From assembly GCA_032622095.1 (NCBI GenBank), contig CP136061.1:191772369-191836368 (forward strand): DNA of 64,000 nt. Reading direction: 5' to 3'. Origin of the DNA: Siphonodentalium dalli (Eukaryota; Mollusca; Scaphopoda; Gadilida; Siphonodentaliidae). Every line of letters begins with the position of its first letter. The first letter of the stretch is position 1. Under the pieces are notes generated by a model, which did no database searches, was not told the DNA's origin, and worked only from the letters and a program-made list of their open reading frames with translations. Made by a program: the position numbers and the translations under genes. Shown here piece by piece: positions 23,246 through 33,712 of the stretch.

Positions 23246-23400
23246 CAGTAATGTCCTAAATAATCCACAGCAGAATTATGGGTAATTTTTCATGATTTAG
23301 TCAGAAATATGGCTTGTTGCCATTTATCGGAAAGCTCTCACTGAGCTTTCCGATGAATAGCAACAAGCCATAAGGAGTCGATTATTTAGGGCATTACTAC
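23246..23400. mobile_element. Family P MITE with arm deletions
   Basis: Begins CAGTAATGTCCTAAATAATC and ends ATTATTTAGGGCATTACT. The left arm lacks the CGACTCCTTAAC segment and the right arm lacks the stretch between GCCATA and AGGAGTCG, so the palindrome is asymmetric. Otherwise it matches 17171-17383. Confidence 0.87.
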
Positions 23401-24520
23401 TAGTATATATGCTGGCAGGTTTTGTTATAAAATTCCTGCTAATAATGACTGTCCCCTAATCTTGTTGGATATCATAACAATTGACCTATGAATTGTCCTT
23501 CAAAACAGTATGTTTTAGCCAAAAGTTATCATCAGCTATATAGAGGGTTGATAGTATTCCTTGCAGTTTATTTTTTGAGGAATTTTTATTAGCCTTCCAA
23601 AATTTTCAGGCCAGAAAAATCCATGCAGAACATACTCAACAGAAGACATAAATGCTTTACAAAATATAAACTTACAGTATACCTTATTACACACTGTACC
23701 TAATACCTAAATACAAGGTATTCTTAATTACTATTGTACATGCAAGTTGAAACTTGGTCATTATTACAAAAACCTTGTGTTCCACACTAAATGTATTACA
23801 ATAATGCTAGAAAACGATGCCAATATTTAAGCCAAGTTTCTCGAATTCAAATCCTGTAGCAGATCCTGAGATGCCATCATGGTGAAAATTTAATTAGGAG
23901 ATAATTAAATTCTGAGAGCTGAAGATTAAACTGCTGCAGGGTATTTGAGCCAACTCCTAACTTTATTATAAAGCTTTAACTCAGGACACACACAAACACA
24001 CACACACATGGCTTCATAAAGTGTGTCTACTCATAAAGTTATTTGATTATCGCCCATCAAGTTGACATTTCTCTAATATAGGCAAAGTGAGAAGTGGAAC
24101 ACTTTTCTCCAGTAACATGTTTGTGATATTAATTCTCCAATAAGGCCAAATTGTCAATTATGCACTCAAGGTCTAATATCAGAGATTTTAATGTGAGGTC
24201 ATAAAAAGGAGCTGCATAGATGGGGGTGGTTTAAGGGAGAAGGGCTCCAACAGTTGTTAACCCCTTGCCCTTGTATCTACATGTACATTAGAAAAAGTGT
24301 CATTTTAAATGCTGCGCAACTCCCCCACCACCCCCCCCCCCCCCGAATCATGAATACCAGTTTACAGAAGGGTTGAAAACTGAATACCAGTTTAGAAAAT
24401 ACTAGTATGTGATAACAGACATAGATTTCACACTTCAATAACATATATTTTCATAACTTTTCTTAATAATAATCTGCCAAACTGTACCACATTAAGAGAA
24501 AAAGTCCTGATACCTGTTAT
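23401..24520. other. No gene seen; CA run and C run
   Basis: Contains a short CA microsatellite (about 23988-24007) and a C-run (about 24325-24344). Nothing else was recognised. Confidence 0.5.
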
Positions 24521-24521
24521 A

Positions 24522-24807
24522 TGTGTGTTATGACTCAGTAGTCATACCTTTATTCATATGCTTTTCATATACTCCACAAGTATTGCTTAAACATCTACAT
24601 ACCAATCAGTAATAAACATGGCAGCAGATGCAGTTAGATCCGGAAGGACCTTTTCATATACTCCACAAGTATTGCTTAAATATCTACAGTAATGCCCTAA
24701 TTAATCGACTCCATAACCACAGCAGAATTATGGATTAATTAGGGCATTACTGTATATACCAATCAGTAATAAACATGGCAGCAGATGTAGTTAGATCTGG
24801 AAAGACC
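24522..24807 (+). repeat. Ty1/copia 5' LTR remnant with internal 89-bp duplication
   Basis: The segment TGTGTGTTATGACTCAGTAG to CAATCAGTAA resembles 37577-37690 downstream of the copia RNase H, in the same orientation, so the pair is read as LTRs. An 89-bp stretch (24561-24649) is repeated at 24650-24807; the second copy carries a 66-bp MITE. The LTR's inner boundary and primer-binding site were not identified. Confidence 0.7.
24687..24752. mobile_element. Miniature 66-bp family P MITE
   Basis: Consists only of the outer ends of family P: CAGTAATGCCCTAATTAATC..CAGCAGAATTATG followed by GATTAATTAGGGCATTACTG, flanked by TA. The neighbouring duplicate unit (24561-24649) shows the same sequence without it (ATCTACATACCAATC), an empty site. 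Confidence 0.9.
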
Positions 24808-25084
24808 TTGCAGAATTGATGAGTTCGTGAATATGCAGTCACAAAGATCAAGTTATTACAGTGATCAAGTGTCGTGACAATACAGTGTTTAGCGTTACAC
24901 CAGCTAATGGGATGAAATAATTCAGCATCATACTGAAGCGATCACGGGAAATTTAGTGTTAATAGCATCAGCGACTTGGTGTTCCAGTGTTAGTGTTGCA
25001 GTGACTTGGTGTTCCAGTGTTAGTGTTGCAGTGGGTGTGATACAGTGCTGTGTGCTACAGCATCAGTAGACTGATCCATTATTT
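24808..25084 (+). other. Leader between copia LTR and gag
   Basis: Noncoding stretch with a short tandem repeat, GACTTGGTGTTCCAGTGTTA..GTTGCAGTG twice (about 24974-25036), and frequent CAGTG. It lies where the untranslated leader of the copia element would be. Confidence 0.5.
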
Positions 25085-25372
25085 GTGTGGACGATTTCTC
25101 CAAACCTTAAAGAGAACATTTTCAAATTAGCGTCCTCAATGAATAATAAAGTTCCGCCAGTGTTTTCAACCCAAAAGCCCTATAACCGATGGGTTGAAGA
25201 GCTAAAAGCTTGGGTGACTTTGACAGACCTTGATAAGAAGAAGGGACTTGGAATTACCTTTTCTCTATCTGAAGGTCATAATTCTATTTGAGATAAGGTG
25301 TTCAGCGAATTGAGTGTGGACACGTTGAATGCAGATGGTGTCCAGAAGCTCATCAAGTTTATGGACGATATA
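25085..25372 (+). pseudogene. Ty1/copia gag, N-terminal part
   Basis: Reads YNRWVEELKAWVTLTDL and GITFSLSEG, then after an in-frame stop DKVFSELSVDTLNADGVQK and LIKFMDDI. This follows the copia gag pattern of a Y..W...L..W..VTDL block and a V..L...LN...GV..L...LD..Y block. The reading frame is cut at 25372 by a composite MITE insertion and resumes at 25804. Confidence 0.8.
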
Positions 25373-25801
25373 AAGTAATGCCATAAGTGATCCACTCCTT
25401 AACCACAGCAGAATTATGGGTAACTTTTCAGGATTTAGTCGGAAATATGGCTTGTTGCCATTCATCGGAAAGCTCTCAGCGAGAGCTTTCCGGTGAATGG
25501 CAACAAGCCATATTTCTAACTAAATCCTGAAAAGTTACCCATAATTCTGCTGTGTTTAAGAAGTCGATTACTTAGAGCATTACTGTAGGTAGTTTTCTGT
25601 GTAGGTCTGTCTAAACTTTCCACCTCCTGACATAACTCAGGCATGGAAACCCCTTAAAATCCCATACATTAAATGTTTCATGGGACTGACCTCAGCGAGA
25701 GCTTTCCGGTGAATGGCAACAAGCCATATTTCTAACTAAATCCTGAAAAGTTACCCATAATTCTGTTGTGGTTAAGGAGTCGATTACTTAGGGCATTACT
25801 G
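25373..25801. mobile_element. Composite MITE insertion carrying captured DNA
   Basis: Structure: a full 213-bp family P MITE (25373-25585), 108 bp identical to the reverse complement of 17063-17170, then a second right half-MITE (25694-25801). TA lies at both outer ends (25371-25372 and 25802-25803). The whole interrupts copia gag between residues DDI and DQLSEAYKGY. The TA pair suggests it may have inserted as one unit. Confidence 0.85.
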
Positions 25802-25803
25802 TA

Positions 25804-26155
25804 AATAGGATCAGCTAAGCGAAGCTTACAAGGGGTATACACAATTTGATAGACTCAAGCGTGTGAATGGGATGTCAATTGAAGAATATGTGATGGAGTT
25901 TGAGAAGAGTTACAATCATACAAAGATGTTTCATATGGAGTTGCCTGAACCAGTCTTGGCATTTAAACAGTTGGAGTACATGTATTCTGATTTGGATATG
26001 AAAGACAGACAGTTAGTACTGACAGGTGTTGACTATATCATATATTGTTGTGAACTATTTTAAACAGATGAGGAACTCTTTGAAGAAATTCTTTGGTCAG
26101 CAGGCAGCAACAAGGACAGATATGACTGTTGGTGTCAAGATAGACCTTCATGCAT
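25804..26155 (+). pseudogene. Ty1/copia gag, C-terminal part
   Basis: Continues gag after the MITE: DQLSEAYKGYTQFDRLKR, then NGMSIEEYVMEFEKSYNHTK and MFHMELPEPVLAFKQLEY, matching the copia gag pattern F..FKR..NMSI.EYI.EFE.LYN and M.LP..VLA..LL. A short tail FKQMRNSLKKFFGQQ follows after a frame change. Zinc knuckle and protease are not found; similarity stops at about 26155. Confidence 0.85.
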
Positions 26156-29100
26156 GACTGCATAATATGTTAATTTCAGCCAATCCTTGGCTGTTTATTT
26201 CACACCACTTTCTGGGATAACCTGTGTGTCGACTGAGAACCTGTGTGTCAATTGAGGAGAACACACGGAGGATTTGTGTAAATGTTAGCCCAAACGACAT
26301 TTCGAAGTAACGACGGGTTTGTTGTTTATTTCGAGGAATAATACTGCATCATATGAATTCAGGCCAAATATATTGACAGGTGTCAAGGGTCTAACTCTAT
26401 ACTGAGCAATAAAAAACTAATATTAATAAATACCGAGTATATTTAATTTAACGCCAATGGGTCATTTATGTGCGTTTAAGAGTGTATTTATGCCTAAAGC
26501 AAAGTGAAATAACGATCTTAAAATGAATTGGCCGGTATATTTTATTAGTTATCAGGGTTACCAGGGTCGTAGTTGCATAAATTACAATATATTTTATGTT
26601 TATGCTAAGATAACTTGATCGGTATTGAGGTTAACACAAATCCCATATATGGAAATTCCAAATATGGAAAGTGACGTGCGCAAAACAGATAAAACGACGA
26701 AATGTTGTCAAATTCCACGTCTGAATATGCGTCTTATTCTCACTTATACCGTGTTTATATCAGTGTTATTCTATGTGTTGTTGTGTATTGTATTACTTTG
26801 ATCAAGGTTGCGCTTTTGTTATTCTCACAAAAGGTAAATTTGATGCGTGTTTGATGCGTGTTTACATTTCAAAATTGCGTCTGCCATCTACAGTAACACT
26901 AACAGTGCGACGGAATTCCACATGTCCGAGCGCCATTGACTGATTGATTCCTTAATTACGAGCATTATTTTCGTTTTTATCGAAAAATAATCGTTCTCTA
27001 TGCCATGGACTGGAGATTCCCATGTAAATTTTTTCAACCAAAAAAAAATTCATTGTTTTGCCAATTTCAAGCTAGTTTATAGCATGGTCATGGCATAATT
27101 TGGCCTAGCGAGTGTCGGTAGACGTTTCTTGAGTGTGCACAACAAATTTTGGTCCCAACGAAGCAGGCTAAAATCCTGAAATTTGTCAATTTTACTTTGC
27201 GTGTAAAGAAAATATTCATTTAAACTTCCAAAATTGGTTGAAATATGCTCAACAACATTCAGTTGAATGGTGACATTATTTATAGTGACCGACTAACTTC
27301 CACGATGAATCAAATTTGTTTTTATTGGTGACAATTATGTCGCGAGAGATAAAAATGTAAAAATTTTAAAGAAAATGTTAAATTTTAGCTCATTTTAAGA
27401 CTTTAATTACTTGTAGATCGGTGTTAATTATCTTCGTCAATGATGTCATGTCACGCTTGTTAATAATTCATTTGTTTGGAAATACTTATTGGGGGTCGAA
27501 ATGTATAAAATTTAACTACCACCACTTCCAAAAACAACACCGATAAACAATAACGCTCTTTGTTCCATGCAATGGAAATGGCTATTTATTGTCCTGATAT
27601 CAGTGATATAAATGAATGCCTAAAATTAGTATTATCCTGAAATAAATTTATGCCACTTCGGCGAACATGGGAACCACGGTACAATTTATGCCATTTAGGC
27701 ACACTTCAGAGTGAAATCAGGGCTTATATTTCGGCGAGAATCCAAATCTAGATTCTCGTAAATATTCTTACAAATTACCCTGGATTCTCGTGAAAAAGTA
27801 TATATGGATTCTCGCAAAATCAGATGAAATATATGCCCTGGAAATATAGCAAATCGTTTAATGCTTTAGAATTTTTGTTTTCGGAGATTTATATATATGC
27901 TTAAAGACATATTATGGACTTGTTATGGACTTTTTCGGGTGCGAGAAATTGATAAGTTAGTGCTCAGGCACTTTGCCAACCTGGGGAATGTTATCATTCT
28001 ACTAACATCACTGAAAATTTCCAAAAAAATCTACCACACCACTTCATAGAGAACATCGTCTGAACTACTCCAAATTGTAAATATTTACATCTCGATTCGG
28101 GGCGCAACTATCGGCTATAATTAAACAAAAATTATTTCGCCATCGAGTCATTGCATTTAACTAATATATAAGAATGACGTTGTGTATCATCCATTTAGAT
28201 TAATATTCGTAACAAATAACTACTTTGAGAAAGATTATTCTTAATTTCTATTTGATCACTCTGCCCGTTGTCTGCCGGAGTGTTTCACATCACTTTAATC
28301 AAGGAAGACTGTTCAGAAAAACTGCATTTCAAGATCACCAAACAACTTTCCTTTTTAGGGCCACCACATCTTTCCAAAGATGTACTTCTTCCATTTTGCT
28401 ATCAAAGACCGAAAAATGTCGTTAAACTAGAGATCCAAATACCCAGGGCCCCTATATCTTGAAATATTAAAGACCGAGAATGTCGTTAAACTATAAAGAC
28501 CGAAAAATGTCGTTAAACTAGAGATCCAAATACCCCCTATATCTTGAGATATTATAAAGACCGAAAAAATGTCATTAAACTATTAAAGACCGAAAAATGT
28601 CGTTAAACTACAAAGACCGAAAAATGTCGTTAAACTAGAGATCCAAACATCCCCATCCCCTATTTTTTTAGACAATTAAGAACGAAATATGTCGTTACAC
28701 CATTAATACATAATTTGTGTTTATGAAAGTCTGGCACCCATTAGCAGTTTGTTTTCAGTACATTTCATATTCATTGGAACGTAAACAATTATTCGCTGAC
28801 AGAAATCATGTTAATATTGCCTTTCGTTACTGGTTTCCTCGACTCAAATATTTCTCACTGACTGCTCAATACTTATAATTAAAAAAAATGTTCTGTGTTT
28901 TGTGTCACTTCTTAATAGCATTATGTATTCTGCTATTGACAAGAAAAAAAGTTGCAGTATACGTTAAAGGTACGGAAGGCCTTGGTGGGTATCCTGTGAA
29001 CATATTTCCACCTGCCAAAAACCGCTACAAACGAAAATAATATTCAAATATAGACATACTTTGTTAATATACAAATGAGAAATATCTCATAAACAGTATG

Positions 29101-30249
29101 TTATTGTCGTAAATTTGACGATTGTTATGTAAACAAAGGATAAAAAGTTACTTTCTTGGTGTTTCTTTATATTATGATGGTAAACATAAAGAGCGTTCTT
29201 TGTTGCTCAATTCCTTATTTGGAAATAATAAAGAGCGTTTATACCATTTGTGTGTGATTAGCCAGTAGCATTGTGCTGCCTTCTATAACACAATCAGACT
29301 CTTGTTTAGGTAAAATTTAGTAGGTCTTTATGTGAGCATGATGTTTACGCGATAGTGATCGTATATTTGAACCAAAATGTATGCGTTTTAATATTTTTCT
29401 GTTTACAGTGTTTGGAACAAATATGAATATTTCTTAAAAAATTATTGAAAAAATGGCCCTCCCGCCGGCCGACATTTACCTCTGATTTTTTATCATCGGT
29501 CCGCACCAAAATTGAGCACACGTCCCTATATAATATACCTATTTAAACCGAGTATACACGGTGGTGTACTATATCAACCGTTCATTTAACCGTTTAGGTA
29601 GCATATTTCCACGTATACGTTATCACGACAAATCCCTGCTGATCTGTTATTAATGAACCAAACACTTAACATGTCAACACACTCTGGCCCGCCAATGCTA
29701 CAGTGTATAAACGTAACGGGGCAAATATGCACATTATATTGGCAGCTAACGAGAGCATTCATCATCAGCAATCTGCTCACCCCTTTTAGCCGATACGATA
29801 GAAACTAAACGATTTGTTAATTCTAATTACCCGTACTTAATTACACTACTTGCGTGTTAATAAAGTACGACCCCATTACCACTAAAGGTGAAACATGGGA
29901 TTTAGAACATTAATATTCACTCTTACATAGTTCCACATTCAAGGTTCGTCTTGTGTAATCGTATGTCAGTTGTAACGTTGTGAAACCGCAACCGAACTGA
30001 ATTATTCTATTGCTAAATAGTTCATGGCTGACCTGATGCATGCATCTTAGTTTTCTTGTTATACAATGAGAGACAGTCTGGTTATTACAAAGGGGTTGTT
30101 GTTAGTGCAGTATCTTTGAAAAGCCAACGAAAATCCTAATGGATGTAAGTCTCTAGATTTGTCGATTATATTTCATTTGTAAGACGACAATTCCCAACAT
30201 GACGGAATGTTTGTGAGATTCGTAGTATTTAGATATAGTTATAAATACA
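26156..30249. other. 4.1-kb noncoding block between copia gag and integrase
   Basis: Replaces the zinc-knuckle, protease and integrase-core part of the copia element. No ORF above 70 residues is credible and no terminal inverted repeats were found. It contains a tandem repeat (28395-28700) and, near 27735-27825, four copies of GATTCTCG. It is either an unrecognised insertion or the product of insertion plus deletion. Confidence 0.5.
28395..28700 (+). repeat. Irregular tandem repeat, AAAGACCGAAAAATGTCGTT
   Basis: Six or more copies of AAAGACCGAAAAATGTCGTT followed by AAACTA, some with the extension GAGATCCAAATACCC and CTATATCTTGA. Spacing alternates between about 30 and 65-75 bp because the extension is optional. 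Confidence 0.88.
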
Positions 30250-30684
30250 ACAAGAACCTACAGCCCATGAGATTCCAATCCAAATTTGCTATCAGTGTGG
30301 GTACCAGATATGCTTCCAGAACAGGACTATTAGTGAGAAGTTTGCCAAACACTTGAACACACTCAGGAAGATGTGCCTTCATTCAAGCTCAGTCATTAGA
30401 AAGAATACAAAGAGCTTTAAGGCACAAAATCAGAGCATCTGGGGAATTCTTTCAACATGGAGACAAATTGTATTACAAGCGAGATAACTCACAAAAATAG
30501 AAGGAATCAGGATTGATGATAGGACAAGATGGGAAAGTTTTCCATCCATGTAGACTTATCAGATGTACATGTAGTACAGAGTTCGATCAGACAGCTGGTG
30601 TTACAGGATATGAAGCAGCAAATAATGAGTTGACTAGTACAGTCATGAATTTTGATGAAGACAGTGAAACACTTGGAATAGATA
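30250..30684 (+). pseudogene. Ty1/copia integrase C-terminal region
   Basis: Reading across frame changes gives SLERIQRALRHKIRASGEFF, HGDKLYYKRDNS, ESGLMIGQDGK and VFHPCRLI. This is the C-terminal DNA-binding segment of copia integrase (R.ALR...R......GD.V.YKR....W.GPG.VIGQDGK, HP.RL). An acidic linker, DEDSETLGID, follows. The catalytic core upstream is missing. Confidence 0.82.
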
Positions 30685-30887
30685 CAGTAATGCTCTAAAT
30701 AATCGACTCCTTAACCACAGCAGAATTATGGGTAATTTTTCAGGATTTAGACGAAAATATGGCTTGTTGCCATTCATCGGAAAGCTCTGTGAGATTGAAT
30801 GGCAACAAGCCATATTTCCGACTAAATCCTGAAAAATTACCCATAATTCTGCTGTGGTTAAGGAGTCGATTATTTAGGGCATTACTG
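30685..30887. mobile_element. Family P MITE in the copia linker
   Basis: About 203 bp, palindromic, CAGTAATGCTCTAAATAATC to TTATTTAGGGCATTACTG, flanked by TA (30683-30684 and 30888-30889). The apex has lost part of the right arm's AAGCTTTCC segment. It interrupts the acidic linker after integrase. Confidence 0.9.
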
Positions 30888-30889
30888 TA

Positions 30890-31020
30890 TGCAGCAGGAC
30901 AATGCGGGTCCTGACGAAGACAGTGAAGCACATGGAGTTGATATACAGCGAGACAATGTGGATTGGATGTAAAAGAAAGACAAAGTACTTCAGTCCTGAC
31001 TGCAATCAGGAAGTAAAAAA
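30890..31020 (+). pseudogene. Ty1/copia acidic linker, continued
   Basis: Reads DEDSEAHGVDIQRDNVDWM, a near-repeat of DEDSETLGID before the MITE, then loses its frame. Acidic, poorly conserved linkers between integrase and RT are usual in this family. Confidence 0.6.
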
Positions 31021-31164
31021 GTTAACCAAATATTAGTGACAGAATAGTATTTCGTCCTAAAGAAAGTGATATATGATTGAAAGCAGATTGTCAGCCATGG
31101 TGGTAAAGCATCTGGGAACAAGAGCATCACTAGGGCATGGCAAAATCACTAGGGCGTGGCAAAT

Positions 31165-31400
31165 ACGCCTGTTGTAATTTCAACAATGGGCCATAACTCA
31201 GGTGAAATGGCGTATGGAACCCAAATTCAAACTTGACCTGTATTTTGTGCTAGTAAACTAACATACCAAATTTCATTCCATTCAATTGAGACTTACTAAA
31301 GTTATCATCTTGAAATGATAATTAAGTGCAAATTCCGACAAAAAGGTCAGTAACTATGGTGAAAATTGGCGGGCGTAACCCAAATTTGATCCTGACCTGC
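31165..31400 (+). repeat. Family A-related repeat, two tandem blocks
   Basis: Blocks with GGCCATAACTCAGGTGAAAT, GGAACCCAAATTCAAACTTG, ACCTGTATTTTGTGCTA and AACATACCAAATTTCATTCC occur once complete and once partial (AGTAACTATGGTGAAAATTG..GACCTGCATTTTGTGCTATT). They are related to the blocks at 200-480 and 14150-14545. Confidence 0.65.
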
Positions 31401-32788
31401 ATTTTGTGCTATTGACCCGGAAACCAAACGAGAGGCCGATCATGATCGGCAGATATTTAACCCATACCTTGGCGATAGCGATTAGCTATAACTGATAATT
31501 TTTCAAAGATATGATCACAGGAATCCATACATCAGTACCAAACTTGAAATCAAAAGCTCAAATAATTTGTCTTAAGAAGGGTTTAAAGTATTTGGGGTGG
31601 GGGAGGAGTAGTTTTAAATCTCATAACTCTGTCCCTATTCACCAAAAGACCTCTCACTGTGAGATCCAACAATTTAGTGATTTCGGAGGATATGTTTAGG
31701 AGTTTACTGTAAGATAACACATTGGAAACAAAAGTGATAAATCCCTATCTGCCACTTTTGGCATGCCAGATATTCAAAATTCATTCACTTCTAAAGACAA
31801 ATTATAATTTGTTGACAAGCCAGACTGCTTAAAACAACATACATGTATGGGATTCCATCTCATATTTAAATTGTACTTTTATTATTACCCCCCCCCACCA
31901 TCTCCCCAGTTGTTATTTGTTTATAAAACATGGACAGATAAGATCATATCTGACCTGTGTAATAAGGAATGCTTATATTGTTAGGAACATGCAAGATTAA
32001 TTGTTTCATAACAGGGGTTATGGTTTTCAAAAATATATGTAGTTATACAATACAAAAGTGTTATCTATATAACGTTATAGACATAGTATGATGAGGATGC
32101 TGGCCCCTATGACCCCTGAACCGAAACAGATTTCCATAGTTCATATTAAGAAAGTAAGTAGCCCTCAATCAAATGGTTTCACACATTACAATGTTTTGCA
32201 AGTTGCTTGGAGTCCAAAATTCAATCAACCATGACAATATGAACAAATGGGAAAATTAGGTTCCTGGAAATATTCACAACATCTACCATCTTGATTTTCA
32301 AAACAAGGCGTCACCTACAATAGTCATGTAAATTTATCTGCCCGTTACCTACTGCATAGATAAATCATATTGACTATAAGCCATTATTTTAATTTCAAAT
32401 TGAAAGCATGTGTCTGACGGGTTAATATATTTTTCAAAAATCAATTAATCAGTCAATACCAAAATCATTAGAAGTGAATAGTGTGCAAAGATAACCATAG
32501 ATAAGAGATATGAGGAAGAGTCCATGTACATTATAGGAAGAGTCTCCTTCTGCCATTAATCAATTTGACAGATAGGATTAAACAATTTGCCAGCCAGTGA
32601 GCAGTTGTTTAACTTTACCTTCATCTAACCACCCCTAGAAGTCTGAACGATATGTCATCACTCAATTAATAACATATTTCACTTGGAATGACATCTATTA
32701 AACGTACTCTCATATACTATGGATATTTGATGTTGGTAATTTATTGATATCGTTATATTACATGCAACTATTGCAATAAAATCCTATT

Positions 32789-33260
32789 TTCAAAACAGGA
32801 CATCACACCTAATTAATGGTATAAAATTTTTATTATGATAAAAGTTAACAAAAAAGTTATAATAACTTTTTTTGTTAAATTGAGCAAGGAGTTCAATCTA
32901 AAAAAAAAAAAATTTAAATTTTTTTCTTCGAAAAAGGCGTCATAACTCCTTTAAAATAAATCAGATCAAACGGTTATGGCAGAACATGTGAATTCTAAGT
33001 CGAAAAATGGCCATAACTCTGTGAAAAAAACTCGGATTAAACACATCGAACTCGATCTGTATTTTGGCCTGAGAAACCCATATAAAAAAATTGGTTCCGA
33101 TCGGATAGAAAATGTTTGAGTTATCGCATTATACATAAAGTATCTACAGACGGACAGACAGACACAGACATACATACAGACAGACAGACGGACAAACGAC
33201 GAGTGGTCAATCGGGACGTCGACACTATGTGTACCATACTATGGTATGGGTACACATAAA
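32789..33260 (+). repeat. Dispersed repeat family A, copy 2
   Basis: Collinear with 1-606 but shorter, lacking part of the first internal block. Begins TTCAAAACAGGACATCACAC, ends in the hairpin TATGTGTACCATAC..GTATGGGTACACATA (33227-33258). One stem pair differs from copy 1 on both arms (T-A there, G-C here). Confidence 0.82.
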
Positions 33261-33289
33261 AAAACGAACAGATGGATAGACGGAGGAAC

Positions 33290-33530
33290 GGCTAGGGGGC
33301 CGGACAGACCAAAGAAGGCAAATATCATCAAACTGGAATTGACTTTGGAACAGATGTAGAAGAATGAAGGATTTTAGAAGACTCCGAAGATATAAATTCA
33401 GCAATTGATCCACTAGCATGGTACAGTGAAAGTAGTATGAAAGAGGCTAAACAAAAAGAATCGGAATTCTGGAAAGCCTTCTCGGTGTACAAAGAGGTAC
33501 CATATGCAGGACAGAAGGTAATGACAACTA
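33290..33530 (+). pseudogene. Ty1/copia pol, segment before reverse transcriptase
   Basis: Reads EDSEDINSAIDPLAWYS, MKEAKQKESEFWKAFSVYKE and VPYAGQKVMTT, the block leading into the copia RT (A..KE...W..F..Y.EV...GQ..ISTRW). It is broken by a MITE at 33531 and resumes at 35786 as TSRWIVTEK. Confidence 0.83.
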
Positions 33531-33712
33531 CAGTAATGCCCCAAATAATTGACTCCTTAACCACAACAGAATTATGGGTAACTTTTCAGGATTTAGTTGG
33601 AAATATGGCTTGTTGCCATTCATCGGAAAGGCTGAGAGCTTTCCGATGAATGGCAACAAGCCATATTTCCGACTAAATCCTGAAAAGTTACCCATAATTC
33701 TGCTGTGTTTAA

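Larger units (their letters stand above)
31021..33289. other. 2.3-kb insert in copia pol with two dispersed repeats
   Basis: Interrupts the copia element between the integrase linker and the start of RT. It holds the repeat at 31165-31400, a C-run near 31890, and repeat A copy 2 at 32789-33260. The rest is AT-rich with nothing recognised. Confidence 0.55.
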
